Assembly (NCBI RefSeq): GCF_000430745.1
Contig: NZ_AUMP01000006.1
Coordinates: 95,336 to 159,335 of the forward strand
DNA: 64,000 bases
Source of the DNA: Fictibacillus gelatini DSM 15865
GTDB taxonomy: Bacteria > Bacillota > Bacilli > Bacillales > Fictibacillaceae
Reading direction: 5' to 3'
Below the pieces are notes generated by a model. It was not told the DNA's origin, searched no databases, and was given only the letters and a program-made list of their open reading frames with translations. Positions 8,418-17,389 of this stretch are shown piece by piece (position 1 is the stretch's first letter; each line of letters opens with the position of its first letter). A program made the position numbers and the translations under genes.

Positions 8418-9951
8418 TTATATGTTAGGGGTAGACATTGGAACGACGAGCACAAAAGCTGTTTTATTTAGTGAAAAAGGCGAAGTCATCCAAAAAGAGA
8501 ATATTGGCTATCCCCTATACAAACCGGATATTTCTACAGCCGAACAAGATCCAGATGAGATTTTTCAAGCTGTTTTGCAAGCCATTTCAAAGATCATGAA
8601 ATACTCCCACCGCTCCCCGAAAAACTTATCGCTCATTTCATTTAGCAGTGCGATGCATAGCGTCATTGCAATGGATAAAAATGACGAGCCGCTGACGAAA
8701 TGCATCACATGGGCGGATAATCGAAGCGAAGCGTGGGCACGAAAAATCAAAGAAGAACTCAACGGGCATGATGTTTACAAACGGACAGGAACCCCCATTC
8801 ACCCGATGTCGCCTTTAAGTAAAATTGCCTGGTTAGTCAACGAGCATCCCGAAATTGCCATGAAAACGAAAAAATATATTGGAATTAAAGAATATATTTT
8901 CAAAAAGCTCTTTGGCGATTACGTGGTCGATTACTCGCTTGCTTCTAGCATGGGTATGATGAATCTAAAAAAACTCGACTGGGATGAAGAAGCATTAATC
9001 ATTGCAGGCATTACGAGGGATCAATTATCGCGGCTCGTGCCGACGACCGAAATTTTTACCAACTGTAATCCGGAAATCGCAAGACAGATTGGGATTGATC
9101 CAGAAACACCCGTTGTGATCGGGGCAAGTGACGGGGTGCTCTCAAATCTCGGGGTGGGTGCTATCGGAAAAGGCGAAATCGCTGTCACAATCGGGACAAG
9201 CGGTGCCATTCGAACGATTATTGATAAACCGCAAACCGATGAAAAAGGACGATTGTTTTGTTATGCGTTAACTGAAAACCATTGGGTCATTGGCGGCCCC
9301 GTCAATAATGGCGGGATGGTTCTTCAATGGATCAGGGATGAATTCGCTTCTTCAGAAGTAGAAACAGCAAAAAGACTCGGCATCGATCCATATGAAGTGT
9401 TAACGAAAATTGCCGAACGCATAAGGCCGGGTGCTGATGGACTGCTTTTCCACCCCTACCTCGCCGGTGAACGTGCGCCGTTATGGAATCCTGACGTACG
9501 CGGTTCATTTTTCGGATTAACGATGGCTCATAAGAAAGAACATATGATTCGGGCAGCTCTAGAAGGGGTTATTTACAATTTATACACTGTCTTTTTGGCA
9601 TTGATGGAATGCATGAACGGACCAGTAAGCCGAATTCAGGCAACCGGGGGCTTTGCCAAGTCCGCTGTCTGGCGCCAAATGATGTCTGATATATTCGATC
9701 TGGAAGTCGTTGTCCCAGAAAGCTACGAAAGTTCGTGCCTTGGTGCCTGCATATTAGGGTTATACGCCATGGGAAAAACAGCATCATTCGATATCGTTTC
9801 GGAAATGGTTGGAAGCACTTACAAACACACGCCAAATGGAGATGCAGTAGTTGAATACCGAAAACTGTTACCGATTTTTATTCAACTATCGAGAGTATTA
9901 GAAGAAAATTACACACAAATAGCAACCTATCAAAGAGATTTAACCAACTAA
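8410..9951 (+). CDS. gntK: Gluconokinase
   Basis: A 513-residue FGGY-family kinase that phosphorylates D-gluconate to 6-phosphogluconate with ATP. The N-terminal phosphate-binding motif is DIGTTSTKAV. The catalytic-domain signature includes GASDGVLSNLGVG and the second actin-like motif TIGTSGAIR; the FGGY C-terminal region has QATGGFAKSAVWRQ. Size equals B. subtilis GntK. It overlaps the end of gntR, so expression is translationally coupled. Confidence 0.96.
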   Translation: MTSYMLGVDIGTTSTKAVLFSEKGEVIQKENIGYPLYKPDISTAEQDPDEIFQAVLQAISKIMKYSHRSPKNLSLISFSSAMHSVIAMDKNDEPLTKCITWADNRSEAWARKIKEELNGHDVYKRTGTPIHPMSPLSKIAWLVNEHPEIAMKTKKYIGIKEYIFKKLFGDYVVDYSLASSMGMMNLKKLDWDEEALIIAGITRDQLSRLVPTTEIFTNCNPEIARQIGIDPETPVVIGASDGVLSNLGVGAIGKGEIAVTIGTSGAIRTIIDKPQTDEKGRLFCYALTENHWVIGGPVNNGGMVLQWIRDEFASSEVETAKRLGIDPYEVLTKIAERIRPGADGLLFHPYLAGERAPLWNPDVRGSFFGLTMAHKKEHMIRAALEGVIYNLYTVFLALMECMNGPVSRIQATGGFAKSAVWRQMMSDIFDLEVVVPESYESSCLGACILGLYAMGKTASFDIVSEMVGSTYKHTPNGDAVVEYRKLLPIFIQLSRVLEENYTQIATYQRDLTN

Positions 9952-9976
9952 TTACGATTTTTGGGAGGGGCATATT

Positions 9977-11323
9977 ATGCCATTACTTATTGTCGCTTGT
10001 GGCATTATCGCACTACTTATTTTAATCATGGGCTTAAAAGTAAACACCTTTGTTTCTTTGCTCATCGTATCGTTTGGCGTAGCGCTTTTACTTGGAATGC
10101 CACTTGATGGAGTTGTAAAATCCATTGAAGCCGGTATAGGCGGAACACTCGGGCATTTGGCATTAATCTTTGGTTTAGGCGCCATGTTAGGAAAGCTGCT
10201 TGCAGATGCGGGCGGCGCTCAGCGCATTTCGATGACCCTTATTAACAAATTTGGCGAAAAGAAGATTCAGTGGGCCATCGTCATCGCTTCATTTATTATC
10301 GGGGTCGCCTTGTTTTTTGAAGTCGGATTGGTATTATTAATCCCAATTATATATACTATTTCTAGACAATTAAAAGTTTCTATTTTACATCTTGGCATTC
10401 CAATGGTGGCCGCTTTATCGGTAACTCACGGCTTCTTGCCGCCACATCCCGGCCCGACAGCCATCGCGGGAGAATATGGCGCCAATATCGGGCAAGTCTT
10501 GCTTTACGGTTTGATTTGCGCCATCCCAACGGTTATCATCGCAGGGCCAGTATTTAATAAAATTGCGAAAAAAATAGTTCCCCATTCATTTAATAAAACT
10601 GGGAGCATTGCATCTTTAGGAGAACAAAAAACATTTAAAATAGAAGAAACGCCTGGCTTTGGCATTAGTGTTTTTACAGCAGTGCTTCCCGTTATTTTAA
10701 TGGCCATCGCTACGATTATTTCTTTAATTCAAGAAACGGCGGGATTAGAAAACAATACGTTTTTCAAAGTGATTGAATTTATTGGCAATGCCTCAACCGC
10801 GATGTTAATCTCATTAATCGTGGCGTTCTTTACAATGGGAATTTCAAGAAAGATTCCAGTCAAAGACGTAATGGATTCTTGTACCGTTGCCATATCTCAG
10901 ATCGGCATGATGCTATTGATCATCGGGGGCGGCGGCGCTTTTAAACAAGTGCTGATTGATGGCGGTGTCGGTAAATATGTCGCCGAGTTATTTAAAGGAA
11001 CTTCGTTGTCACCGATTTTGCTTGCATGGATCATCGCGGCCATTTTACGAATCGCTTTAGGATCGGCGACCGTCTCGGCTTTAACGACAGTCGGGCTGGT
11101 TGCTCCTATGTTAGGCCATACCGATGTGAACCTTGCTTTAGTCGTGCTTGCAACCGGGGCAGGCAGTTTAATCGCTTCGCATGTAAATGATGCCGGTTTC
11201 TGGATGTTTAAAGAATATTTTGGCTTAAGCATGAAAGAAACATTTGCCACCTGGACGTTGCTTGAAACGATTATTTCGGTAGCAGGATTAGCATTTATTC
11301 TATTACTAAGTTTAGTCGTATAA
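9977..11323 (+). CDS. gntP: Gluconate:H+ symporter GntP
   Basis: A 448-residue polytopic membrane protein of the GntP family, about 12-14 helices. It shows the conserved THGFLPPHPGPTA loop that marks the family and GSATVSALTTVGLVAP near the C-terminus. It imports gluconate for GntK. It follows gntK by 25 bases with a GGGAGGGGC site before the ATG, inside the gnt operon. Confidence 0.95.
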   Translation: MPLLIVACGIIALLILIMGLKVNTFVSLLIVSFGVALLLGMPLDGVVKSIEAGIGGTLGHLALIFGLGAMLGKLLADAGGAQRISMTLINKFGEKKIQWAIVIASFIIGVALFFEVGLVLLIPIIYTISRQLKVSILHLGIPMVAALSVTHGFLPPHPGPTAIAGEYGANIGQVLLYGLICAIPTVIIAGPVFNKIAKKIVPHSFNKTGSIASLGEQKTFKIEETPGFGISVFTAVLPVILMAIATIISLIQETAGLENNTFFKVIEFIGNASTAMLISLIVAFFTMGISRKIPVKDVMDSCTVAISQIGMMLLIIGGGGAFKQVLIDGGVGKYVAELFKGTSLSPILLAWIIAAILRIALGSATVSALTTVGLVAPMLGHTDVNLALVVLATGAGSLIASHVNDAGFWMFKEYFGLSMKETFATWTLLETIISVAGLAFILLLSLVV

Positions 11324-11338
11324 GGAGAATGAGATTTT

Positions 11339-12742
11339 ATGGAGCATACAATTGGCGTCATTGGTTTAGGAGTAATGGGCAGCAATATCGCATTAAATAT
11401 GGCGAGAAAAGGCGAAAAAGTAGCTGTCTATAATTACACGAGAGATTTAACGGATCGTCTGATTGAGAAAGTAGAGGGTGAACCAATCTTTCCGTACTAC
11501 AATATTGAAAGCTTTGTTCAGTCTTTACAAAAACCTCGAAAGGTCTTTCTCATGGTCACAGCCGGTGAAGCTGTCGATTCGGTCATCCGCTCTTTAGTCC
11601 CTTATCTTGATAAAGGCGACATCATTATGGACGGCGGCAACTCTCATTACGAAGATACCGCTCGCAGATATGACGACCTGAAAACAGAAGGAATTCATTA
11701 TATAGGCATCGGCATTTCAGGCGGTGAAGTTGGAGCGTTAACAGGCCCGTCGATTATGCCAGGAGGCGATAAAGAGGCCTATGAAAAAGTCGCACCGATT
11801 CTAACGAAAATAGCCGCTCAAGTTGATAATGATCCTTGCTGCGTCTATATTGGCCCAAAAGGCGCTGGCCACTTCGTGAAAATGGTGCATAATGGCATTG
11901 AATATGCGGATATGCAACTCATTGCAGAAGCTTATACATTTTTAAGAGAAAGACTGAATTTGCCCGTCAATGAAATCGCCGACATTTTTGAAGCATGGAA
12001 TGAAGGCGAGTTGAAAAGCTATTTAATTGAAATCACTGCAAAGATCTTAAGAAAGATTGATGAAAAGACGGGATTGCCGCTGATCGACGTCATTCTTGAT
12101 AAAGCAGGCCAAAAAGGGACCGGGAAATGGACATCCCTGCAAGCGGTTGATAACGGAATTCCACTCTCGATTATTACAGAGTCGTTATTTGCCCGTTATT
12201 TATCATCTTTGAAAAATGAACGGGTCGTTGCAGAAGGCATTTTAGAAGGACCGGAACATGAGGGCAAAGCATTAGATAAAGAACATTGGATTGAATCGAT
12301 GCGCCAGGCGTTATATTTAGGAAAGGTTTGTGCCTATGCCCAGGGGTTTGCACAATACAAAATGGCTTCAGATTTGTATGACTGGAATTTGCCTTTAAAA
12401 AATATTGCGCTGATTTTCCGCGGCGGCTGCATCATCCGTGCAGAATTTTTAAATGTCATTAGCGAAGCTTACCAAAATCAAGCAGACCTTGCCAATTTGT
12501 TAATTGCGCCTTATTTTGCCGAAAAAATCAAAGCGTATCAATCAAGCTTACGAAATGTTTTATCGGAAGGCCTTCTTTCTGGCATCCCGTTCCCGGCCTT
12601 AAGCGCGTCGCTCACTTATTACGACAGTTACCGCAGGGGTTCTTCAAACGCCAACCTGATCCAGGCTCAGCGCGATTACTTCGGCGCCCATACGTATGAG
12701 CGTACTGACATGGAAGGCGTCTTCCATACAGAGTGGGAATAA
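11339..12742 (+). CDS. gntZ: 6-phosphogluconate dehydrogenase, decarboxylating (GntZ)
   Basis: A 467-residue enzyme converting 6-phosphogluconate to ribulose 5-phosphate and CO2. The N-terminal Rossmann motif GVIGLGVMGSNIA and NYTRD suggest NADP binding. GGNSHYEDT and GPKGAGHFVKMVHNG carry substrate and catalytic Lys contacts, and the C-terminal tail QRDYFGAHTYERTD closes the partner active site. It is the last gene of the gnt operon, ahead of a strong terminator. B. subtilis also has a housekeeping copy (GndA) elsewhere; this one is the operon-linked paralogue. Confidence 0.95.
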   Translation: MEHTIGVIGLGVMGSNIALNMARKGEKVAVYNYTRDLTDRLIEKVEGEPIFPYYNIESFVQSLQKPRKVFLMVTAGEAVDSVIRSLVPYLDKGDIIMDGGNSHYEDTARRYDDLKTEGIHYIGIGISGGEVGALTGPSIMPGGDKEAYEKVAPILTKIAAQVDNDPCCVYIGPKGAGHFVKMVHNGIEYADMQLIAEAYTFLRERLNLPVNEIADIFEAWNEGELKSYLIEITAKILRKIDEKTGLPLIDVILDKAGQKGTGKWTSLQAVDNGIPLSIITESLFARYLSSLKNERVVAEGILEGPEHEGKALDKEHWIESMRQALYLGKVCAYAQGFAQYKMASDLYDWNLPLKNIALIFRGGCIIRAEFLNVISEAYQNQADLANLLIAPYFAEKIKAYQSSLRNVLSEGLLSGIPFPALSASLTYYDSYRRGSSNANLIQAQRDYFGAHTYERTDMEGVFHTEWE

Positions 12743-12744
12743 TT

Positions 12745-12786
12745 AAAAAAAGCTGTTTAAGAAATGTTTTCTTAAACAGCTTTTTT
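12745..12786. terminator. Terminator between gnt operon and the convergent MFS gene
   Basis: A very long stem pairs AAAGCTGTTTAAGAAA with TTTCTTAAACAGCTTT around a 3-4 base loop, with T-runs on both strands. It ends the gnt operon and the opposing MFS transcript. Confidence 0.92.
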
Positions 12787-12795
12787 GATCGCCAT

Positions 12796-14106
12796 TTACG
12801 CTCTTTTCACCGTTGCTTTTTCTGTGCGATGCAAGGTCTCGTTCTTTTTCTTCGCTTCAGCCGCCCATTGATCGAGTGACAAATAAATGACGCCCGCGAT
12901 TAAACAGCCGATTCCGAGAATCGAGAATAAAATTTGGCCGAGATGCCGATCGAGCAAAAAGCCTGCGAAAATCGGGCCGGCTGCACTCCCGACAATCCAT
13001 TGGAGGCTTGCCGCTCCCATATACGTTCCCCGGAGGTGTTCAGGGGCAATGTTTGCCACAAATGTCATCTGTACCGGTGACAATAGCATTTCCCCGACCG
13101 TATAAATTCCGTAAATAACGATCAAGAAGACGAGGATGCTCCAGAAAGAGAAATGAAGCTTCGCAAACCAGAGCGGCAGCCAGCCTACCGCAAGCAGCCC
13201 AAAGCCAAAAAGAATCGCGCCATATAGCATTACTCTTCCAAGCGGTCTTGTACTTGCCCATTTTGAGATGGCAAATTGAAATAGAACCACTAATGCCCCG
13301 TTGAATGCCATTAAATAAGGATACGGGTTTTCTGCATCGGAAAGCGCCGGCAATTGTTGTTTAAAATGAAGCGGCAGCATTCCTTCTGTTTGTGAGAAGC
13401 CCATCGAAATGACGATCCCCGTAATAATATATAAGAATAATATTTTATCTTTGACGAGAACTGTAAACATCGACGGCAGCTTTTCTTTAGCCGAAACGGA
13501 ATCCTTTTGCTCTTTCGCCTTTACGTTCTTTGGCAGCGTTTCCGCAAGCAATAATGCTAAACAGATCGAGTAAATAAATACCGAAGCGGCCGCAATAATA
13601 AAGATTACCGATTTTGAGACGAATACAACAGATGCCCCGAGCAGCGGACCGACCGCCGCGCCAATGTTATGGCCCATTCTGAGCAATCCAAACGCTTCCG
13701 TTCTCCCTTCTTCATCTGTCACATCGGCAACCATCGCGGAAGCCGCTGGATGAAACAGGGAATTAAACAATCCAAAAAAGCTCGACATAATCAGGAATGG
13801 GTAGAACCCATCGAAAAAGACAAAGCCTATCATAACGAGACCGTTCCCGACCATGGAAAGGATCATAATCGGCTTCCTTCCGTACTGGTCAGCAAGTTTC
13901 CCGCCGATTAACGATCCAAGTACACCGGCGACCGGCCCCATTGCCATTACAACACCGACTTGCCAGAAGTGAGCGACTTTATCGCTCATGTATAAAGCGA
14001 AAAACGGCATTAGCATCATCATTGCAATTCCATTGATCGATTCTCCAATAAACCGAATCCAAATATTGCGGTCCATTTTTCGATACGATTGTAACGTCAT
14101 CTTCAT
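12796..14106 (-). CDS. MFS drug-efflux type transporter (12-TM, DHA1)
   Basis: A 436-residue major facilitator with about 12 helices. Motif A is GGKLADQYGRKP after helix 2, and GHNIGAAVGPLLGA matches antiporter motif C, which points to proton-driven export. The start at 14106 follows GAGGGAAAG. Upstream lie an intrinsic terminator (14168-14205), a 41-codon leader ORF (14237-14362) and a good sigma-A promoter (14403-14431), all in the same direction. This layout suggests control by transcription attenuation. The compound exported is unknown. Confidence 0.85.
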   Translation of the reverse strand: MKMTLQSYRKMDRNIWIRFIGESINGIAMMMLMPFFALYMSDKVAHFWQVGVVMAMGPVAGVLGSLIGGKLADQYGRKPIMILSMVGNGLVMIGFVFFDGFYPFLIMSSFFGLFNSLFHPAASAMVADVTDEEGRTEAFGLLRMGHNIGAAVGPLLGASVVFVSKSVIFIIAAASVFIYSICLALLLAETLPKNVKAKEQKDSVSAKEKLPSMFTVLVKDKILFLYIITGIVISMGFSQTEGMLPLHFKQQLPALSDAENPYPYLMAFNGALVVLFQFAISKWASTRPLGRVMLYGAILFGFGLLAVGWLPLWFAKLHFSFWSILVFLIVIYGIYTVGEMLLSPVQMTFVANIAPEHLRGTYMGAASLQWIVGSAAGPIFAGFLLDRHLGQILFSILGIGCLIAGVIYLSLDQWAAEAKKKNETLHRTEKATVKRA

Positions 14107-14167
14107 TTCTTTCCCTCATTTCTTCATTCATATCTGTTAACATGAAAATTTTTCCTTTTTCAAGCAC

Positions 14168-14205
14168 AAAAAAGCCGTGAGCAAGTTCTACCTGCCCACG
14201 GCTTT
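14168..14205 (-). terminator. Intrinsic terminator in the leader of the MFS gene (attenuator candidate)
   Basis: On the minus strand AAAGCCGTGGGCA pairs with TGCTCACGGCTTT and is followed by TTTTTT, giving a 13-bp stem with one mismatch. It lies between the leader ORF stop (14237) and the MFS start codon (14106), so full-length transcripts must read through it. Confidence 0.85.
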
Positions 14206-14236
14206 CAATCCGACCTAAAGAATGGGTAAGGAAAAC

Positions 14237-14362
14237 TTACGGTTGTTCCATCGTTGTATAGTTAAAAAAGGGCACACTGATCCCGTTAGACAAAACTGCA
14301 TACGTAATGGAACGAATTTCCACAAACCAATTAACTACACAACGTAAAAAACCGTTAAGCAT
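14237..14362 (-). CDS. 41-codon leader ORF upstream of the MFS exporter
   Basis: ATG at 14362 is preceded by GGAGGTG at ideal spacing, and the frame runs to TAA at 14237. The product would begin MLNGFLRCVVNWFVEIR and end FFNYTTMEQP. It resembles no family I know. It sits 41 bases downstream of a strong promoter and about 30 bases before an intrinsic terminator. A leader peptide sensing ribosome-targeting drugs is the favoured reading; a free-standing small protein is the alternative. Confidence 0.6.
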   Translation of the reverse strand: MLNGFLRCVVNWFVEIRSITYAVLSNGISVPFFNYTTMEQP

Positions 14363-14402
14363 ATCCTTACACCTCCATTCCTAAAATTTCATAATTAACA
14401 TA

Positions 14403-14431
14403 ATCATACAATATGATCAAACGTAAATCAA
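14403..14431 (-). promoter_or_regulatory. Sigma-A promoter of the leader ORF and MFS gene
   Basis: On the minus strand TTGATT (14426-14431), a 17-base spacer and TATGAT (14403-14408). Transcription would start about 14396 and give a leader of nearly 290 bases before the MFS start codon. Confidence 0.75.
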
Positions 14432-14475
14432 TAGGACTTGTGAAAAAATTCCTTCAATAAGCAAAATTTAAAAAG

Positions 14476-15744
14476 TCATAGTGCGCTGCTAATTTCTGAT
14501 GAGGACTTCTGAATCTTTGATACTCTCATTTTGTATATCGTTATCAAGAATAAAACTAAACCGGAAGCAAATAAAATCCATACAGGGTTTAAGTAATCAA
14601 ATAGAAATCCATAAAAAATCATACTGATAGGAGCAATGACGTTTGCCACGGTTTCGACCAGGCCGAAAACCCGGCCCCGATATTGTTCGGGAGTTGTTTT
14701 TTGTACCAGAACATATAAAGGTGTGTTTAAAAATACAATTGTTAAACCAAAAGCCAATAATAAGCCTAAATAGTATACAAAATTGAAAGAACTACTAGCA
14801 GGCAATAAGAGCGGGATAGCCATCATTCCTAATAAAAAGGAAAGAATAATTAAACTAATCCTCATAGTAATAAGCGGTTTCCTGGTTTCTTCCCTGGTTG
14901 ATAAAAATATAGACATTAACAGCATCCCTATAGCCAATGATGCTTCAATTAAACCAAATTGATAAGATATTAATTTGAGACGCTGAACTACGATGTATGG
15001 TAACCCGACTTGCATTGAGACACCAAAAAAATTCACCCATAAACCTACCGGAAGTATTACTTTATATAGAAGGTAATTGCTTTGTACATAGGTGAAGCCC
15101 TCTTTTATTTCCACCCAAATATTACGTGTTTGTTCGGAGTTTAAATTGTCCCCTAAATCAGGCTTTTCGAATTTTAGGAATGAATCAAGAGCTGCTGAAA
15201 ATAAATAGGCAACTGCATTAATCGCAATAAATGTTTGTATAGATAATACGCCGTAGAGAAGTCCTCCTATGATTGGAGCACCAATTGTTGCTAGTGAAAT
15301 AGCAGATTGATTTAAGGATGTAGCTTTTTGTATTTGACCTTCATTAACCAAATCAGGTATTGAAGACGAAAATGTGATACTAGAAAATGTACTACATACT
15401 GATAAAATTGCAGTTGTCCCGTAAATAAGAGGAAGGGAAATTTCTATTAAAAAACTAATTACAAAAAAGCCCCCCAGGGTTAAAACTTCAATAAGTTGTG
15501 TTAGTATAATTATTTTTTTCCGTGAAAAGCGATCTGCCCATGCACCGGCAACTGGCCCAACTAAAATGCGCGGCACTGCTGAACACGCCATTCCAATAGC
15601 AAAGTTACCTGCAGATCCTGTTAAACTTAATATATAGAGTCCCATCCCAAATGCATAAATATTTCCTCCAAGTGCTGAAAGAAATTTACTAATAGAAAAT
15701 ATCGTTAAGTTTACTTTCCCTTGATTTTGAGTGAGAATATTCAT
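14476..15744 (-). CDS. MFS exporter, MefA/EntS-like (MFS_3)
   Basis: A 422-residue transporter of the MFS_3 group, which includes macrolide and enterobactin exporters. It has motif A-like GAWADRFSRKK, the mid-protein GLPYIVVQRL segment and the late ATTPEQYRGRV-type motif (TTPEQYRGRVFGLVETVAN). The ATG at 15744 has an AGAGGGGTG ribosome site. The gene is visibly more AT-rich than its neighbours. It lies directly against a DMT gene that has lost its N-terminal third, which suggests that it arrived by replacement of the old sequence. Confidence 0.82.
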   Translation of the reverse strand: MNILTQNQGKVNLTIFSISKFLSALGGNIYAFGMGLYILSLTGSAGNFAIGMACSAVPRILVGPVAGAWADRFSRKKIIILTQLIEVLTLGGFFVISFLIEISLPLIYGTTAILSVCSTFSSITFSSSIPDLVNEGQIQKATSLNQSAISLATIGAPIIGGLLYGVLSIQTFIAINAVAYLFSAALDSFLKFEKPDLGDNLNSEQTRNIWVEIKEGFTYVQSNYLLYKVILPVGLWVNFFGVSMQVGLPYIVVQRLKLISYQFGLIEASLAIGMLLMSIFLSTREETRKPLITMRISLIILSFLLGMMAIPLLLPASSSFNFVYYLGLLLAFGLTIVFLNTPLYVLVQKTTPEQYRGRVFGLVETVANVIAPISMIFYGFLFDYLNPVWILFASGLVLFLITIYKMRVSKIQKSSSEISSAL

Positions 15745-15814
15745 AGTGACACCCCTCTTGTTTAATCCTTTTAAACAAAATTACCATAAACTACAAGTTT
15801 TTACAAAGTAAAGA

Positions 15815-16468
15815 TTAAACTACACAACCGTCGCCAGCTCTACCATTCTTATGGCATTGCAGCCGGTTTTTGTCATGGCCGGCACCTTTGTTTTTTTTAA
15901 AGAGAGAACAAGCACTCCGGCAAAAGCCGGGATGGGCATTGCTATGATCGGTTCCATTCTCGTCGGCTGGGGGGATATTGGTTTATCCGATCGCCATATG
16001 ATCGGGGACATTCTCTTAATTTTAGGCACCATTGCGATTTCCATCCATATGTTAATGAGCCAGCGCTTGCTTCTTCAACTTCCGTCATATTTGTATAGTC
16101 TGCTTGTGTTTTTAGCAGCAGCGATTGTGTTTGCCATCTATAATTTAGCCATGGGGATTACGATGGTGAATTATCCTTTGCGGGAATGGGGGATTTTCGC
16201 CTTGCTTACCGTCGTTCCAACGGTGTTCGGCCACCTTCTGTTCAACTGGCTTCTGCAATATACGGGCGCTACAACGATATCGATGAGCATACTTGGCGAA
16301 CCGATCGGGGCAAGCCTATTGGCGTTTCTTTTGTTGAATGAAAGAATGACAGTTTTTCAAATCATCGGCGGGCTTATTGTTATTTTTGGACTCTATTTAT
16401 TTTTAAGAAAAAATAAGGAGAAAACGATAATTGAAGAAATAGAAAAAGGAAGCACTCGCACAGGTTAA
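15815..16468 (+). pseudogene. EamA/DMT-family transporter, 5'-truncated
   Basis: The frame is open from 15812 and homologous sequence begins at about NYTTVASSTILMALQPVFVM, the middle of the first EamA repeat. The C-terminal repeat (TTISMSILGEPIGASLLAFL) is intact to a stop at 16466-16468. Family members are near 300 residues; about 80 N-terminal residues and the start region are missing. An internal ATG at 15851 has no ribosome site. The breakpoint at about 15815 borders the AT-rich MFS gene. Confidence 0.8.
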
Positions 16469-16489
16469 CCCGTTTAGTGCTTCCTTTTT
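16443..16489. terminator. Bidirectional terminator
   Basis: AAAAAGGAAGCACT pairs with AGTGCTTCCTTTTT across a 19-base loop. It overlaps the end of the DMT remnant and serves the convergent gene at 16494. Confidence 0.85.
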
Positions 16490-16493
16490 AAAC

Positions 16494-16919
16494 TTATACA
16501 TATGCTTTAGAGACATAGGGCGATAAACTAGTATGCTTCACTTCTTCCAATATCGACTCGCCCTCAGCCCTATCTTCATCAAGCCAGTTCCATTTTTCGT
16601 ATAGGCGAAGCCGGCCATCACGCAGCATTTGAAAAGTCGATGTACACGTTCCGCTCCGAAGCTGAAACCGCTGGTTAATGTGATGATACCGAAATTGAAG
16701 CGAGCCATCTGCGTTAACGATCCCGACTAATGTACCATGCAAAATATCTCCTCCGTTATAGGAGGCATACACAACAGGGCCTTCTTGTCTGTAGAAAAAG
16801 ACCGTTTCCGCAGATCGCCCACCATTTTTTACCGGCTTAAAAACTCGACGATTATAATCAATGGGGCAAGACTTGTGTCCATCATTCTTTTCCGCTTGAC
16901 TCATTTGTTCGACGCTCAT
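16494..16919 (-). CDS. Conserved hypothetical protein (often misnamed n-acetylglutamate synthase)
   Basis: A 141-residue soluble protein with no signal peptide. It is rich in beta strands: RVFKPVKNGG, TVFFYRQEG, VVYASYNGGDILHGTLVGIV, FRYHHIN and LRLYEKWNWL. Related Firmicute proteins are frequently labelled n-acetylglutamate synthase, but it has no acetyltransferase (GNAT) signature, so that name should not be used. The start has an excellent GGAGGAAAACGA site. It is monocistronic. Function unknown; a small lipocalin- or avidin-like barrel is possible. Confidence 0.65.
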   Translation of the reverse strand: MSVEQMSQAEKNDGHKSCPIDYNRRVFKPVKNGGRSAETVFFYRQEGPVVYASYNGGDILHGTLVGIVNADGSLQFRYHHINQRFQLRSGTCTSTFQMLRDGRLRLYEKWNWLDEDRAEGESILEEVKHTSLSPYVSKAYV

Positions 16920-17146
16920 TCGTTTTCCTCCAATTTACCCTTTATTCCTCAATAACAATGCAAGATACGTTCCAACCTAAAATCAAGTCACTAAGGGCTG
17001 ACAAAGGAAGCTCTGGAGTTATTCTTATTCGTTGCTACATAGTTATTCATGAGCGCATAGAAATATCAGTGTTTCTCACGAATTTAGTTGCATATAAAAT
17101 TTAGTTATTTCATTTGAAATTGCATACTCTTTTTTGATTTACCGTT
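16920..17146. other. Intergenic stretch with degenerate AGTTATT repeats
   Basis: No gene seen. AGTTATTC occurs at 17017 and 17041, with looser relatives at about 17086 and 17103 separated by GCATA-like words. This may be a further, more decayed intergenic repeat family. It runs straight into the 21-bp array. Confidence 0.35.
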
Positions 17147-17274
17147 TAGACAATAAATTTCTTCATTCAGACAATAAGTTCACAAGTTTGGAAAATAAAC
17201 AGCGGGAATTGGAAAACAAATCGTTTCATTCGGACAATAAAACACTAGAATCGGACAATAAGCATTTTTAAAAA
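17147..17274 (+). repeat. 21-bp periodic array, GACAATAA family (6 units)
   Basis: The core GACAATAA or a close variant begins at 17149, 17170, 17191, 17212, 17233 and 17254, an exact 21-base period. Consensus is T(C/T)(G/A)GACAATAA(A/G) followed by 9 free bases. Units 3 and 4 read GAAAATAA and GAAAACAA. In one frame the array is open and reads as heptads DNKxxxS or ENKxxxL, ending in TAA at 17272. Within the motif the changes fall on third codon positions. No ribosome site or normal start was seen. Confidence 0.88.
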
Positions 17275-17282
17275 GAGCAAAA

Positions 17283-17317
17283 ACGCCTGGAAACTATGCT
17301 CCAGGCGTAATTTTTTT
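17283..17317 (+). terminator. Terminator just after the 21-bp array
   Basis: ACGCCTGGA pairs with TCCAGGCGT, followed two bases later by TTTTTTT on the plus strand. There is no plus-strand gene nearby other than the array itself. Confidence 0.75.
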
Positions 17318-17389
17318 CACTTTTTGCTGAAAACGGCTCGGGTAGAAGACATATTCACTTGCTTCAAGCCTTGAAAAAGCAGAGAAAAC

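Noticed and set aside
17147..17274. Possible CRISPR array (regularly spaced repeats)
   Set aside because: The conserved part is only about 12 bases with 9-base spacers. No cas genes are present and the frame stays open across the units, so it does not fit any CRISPR type.
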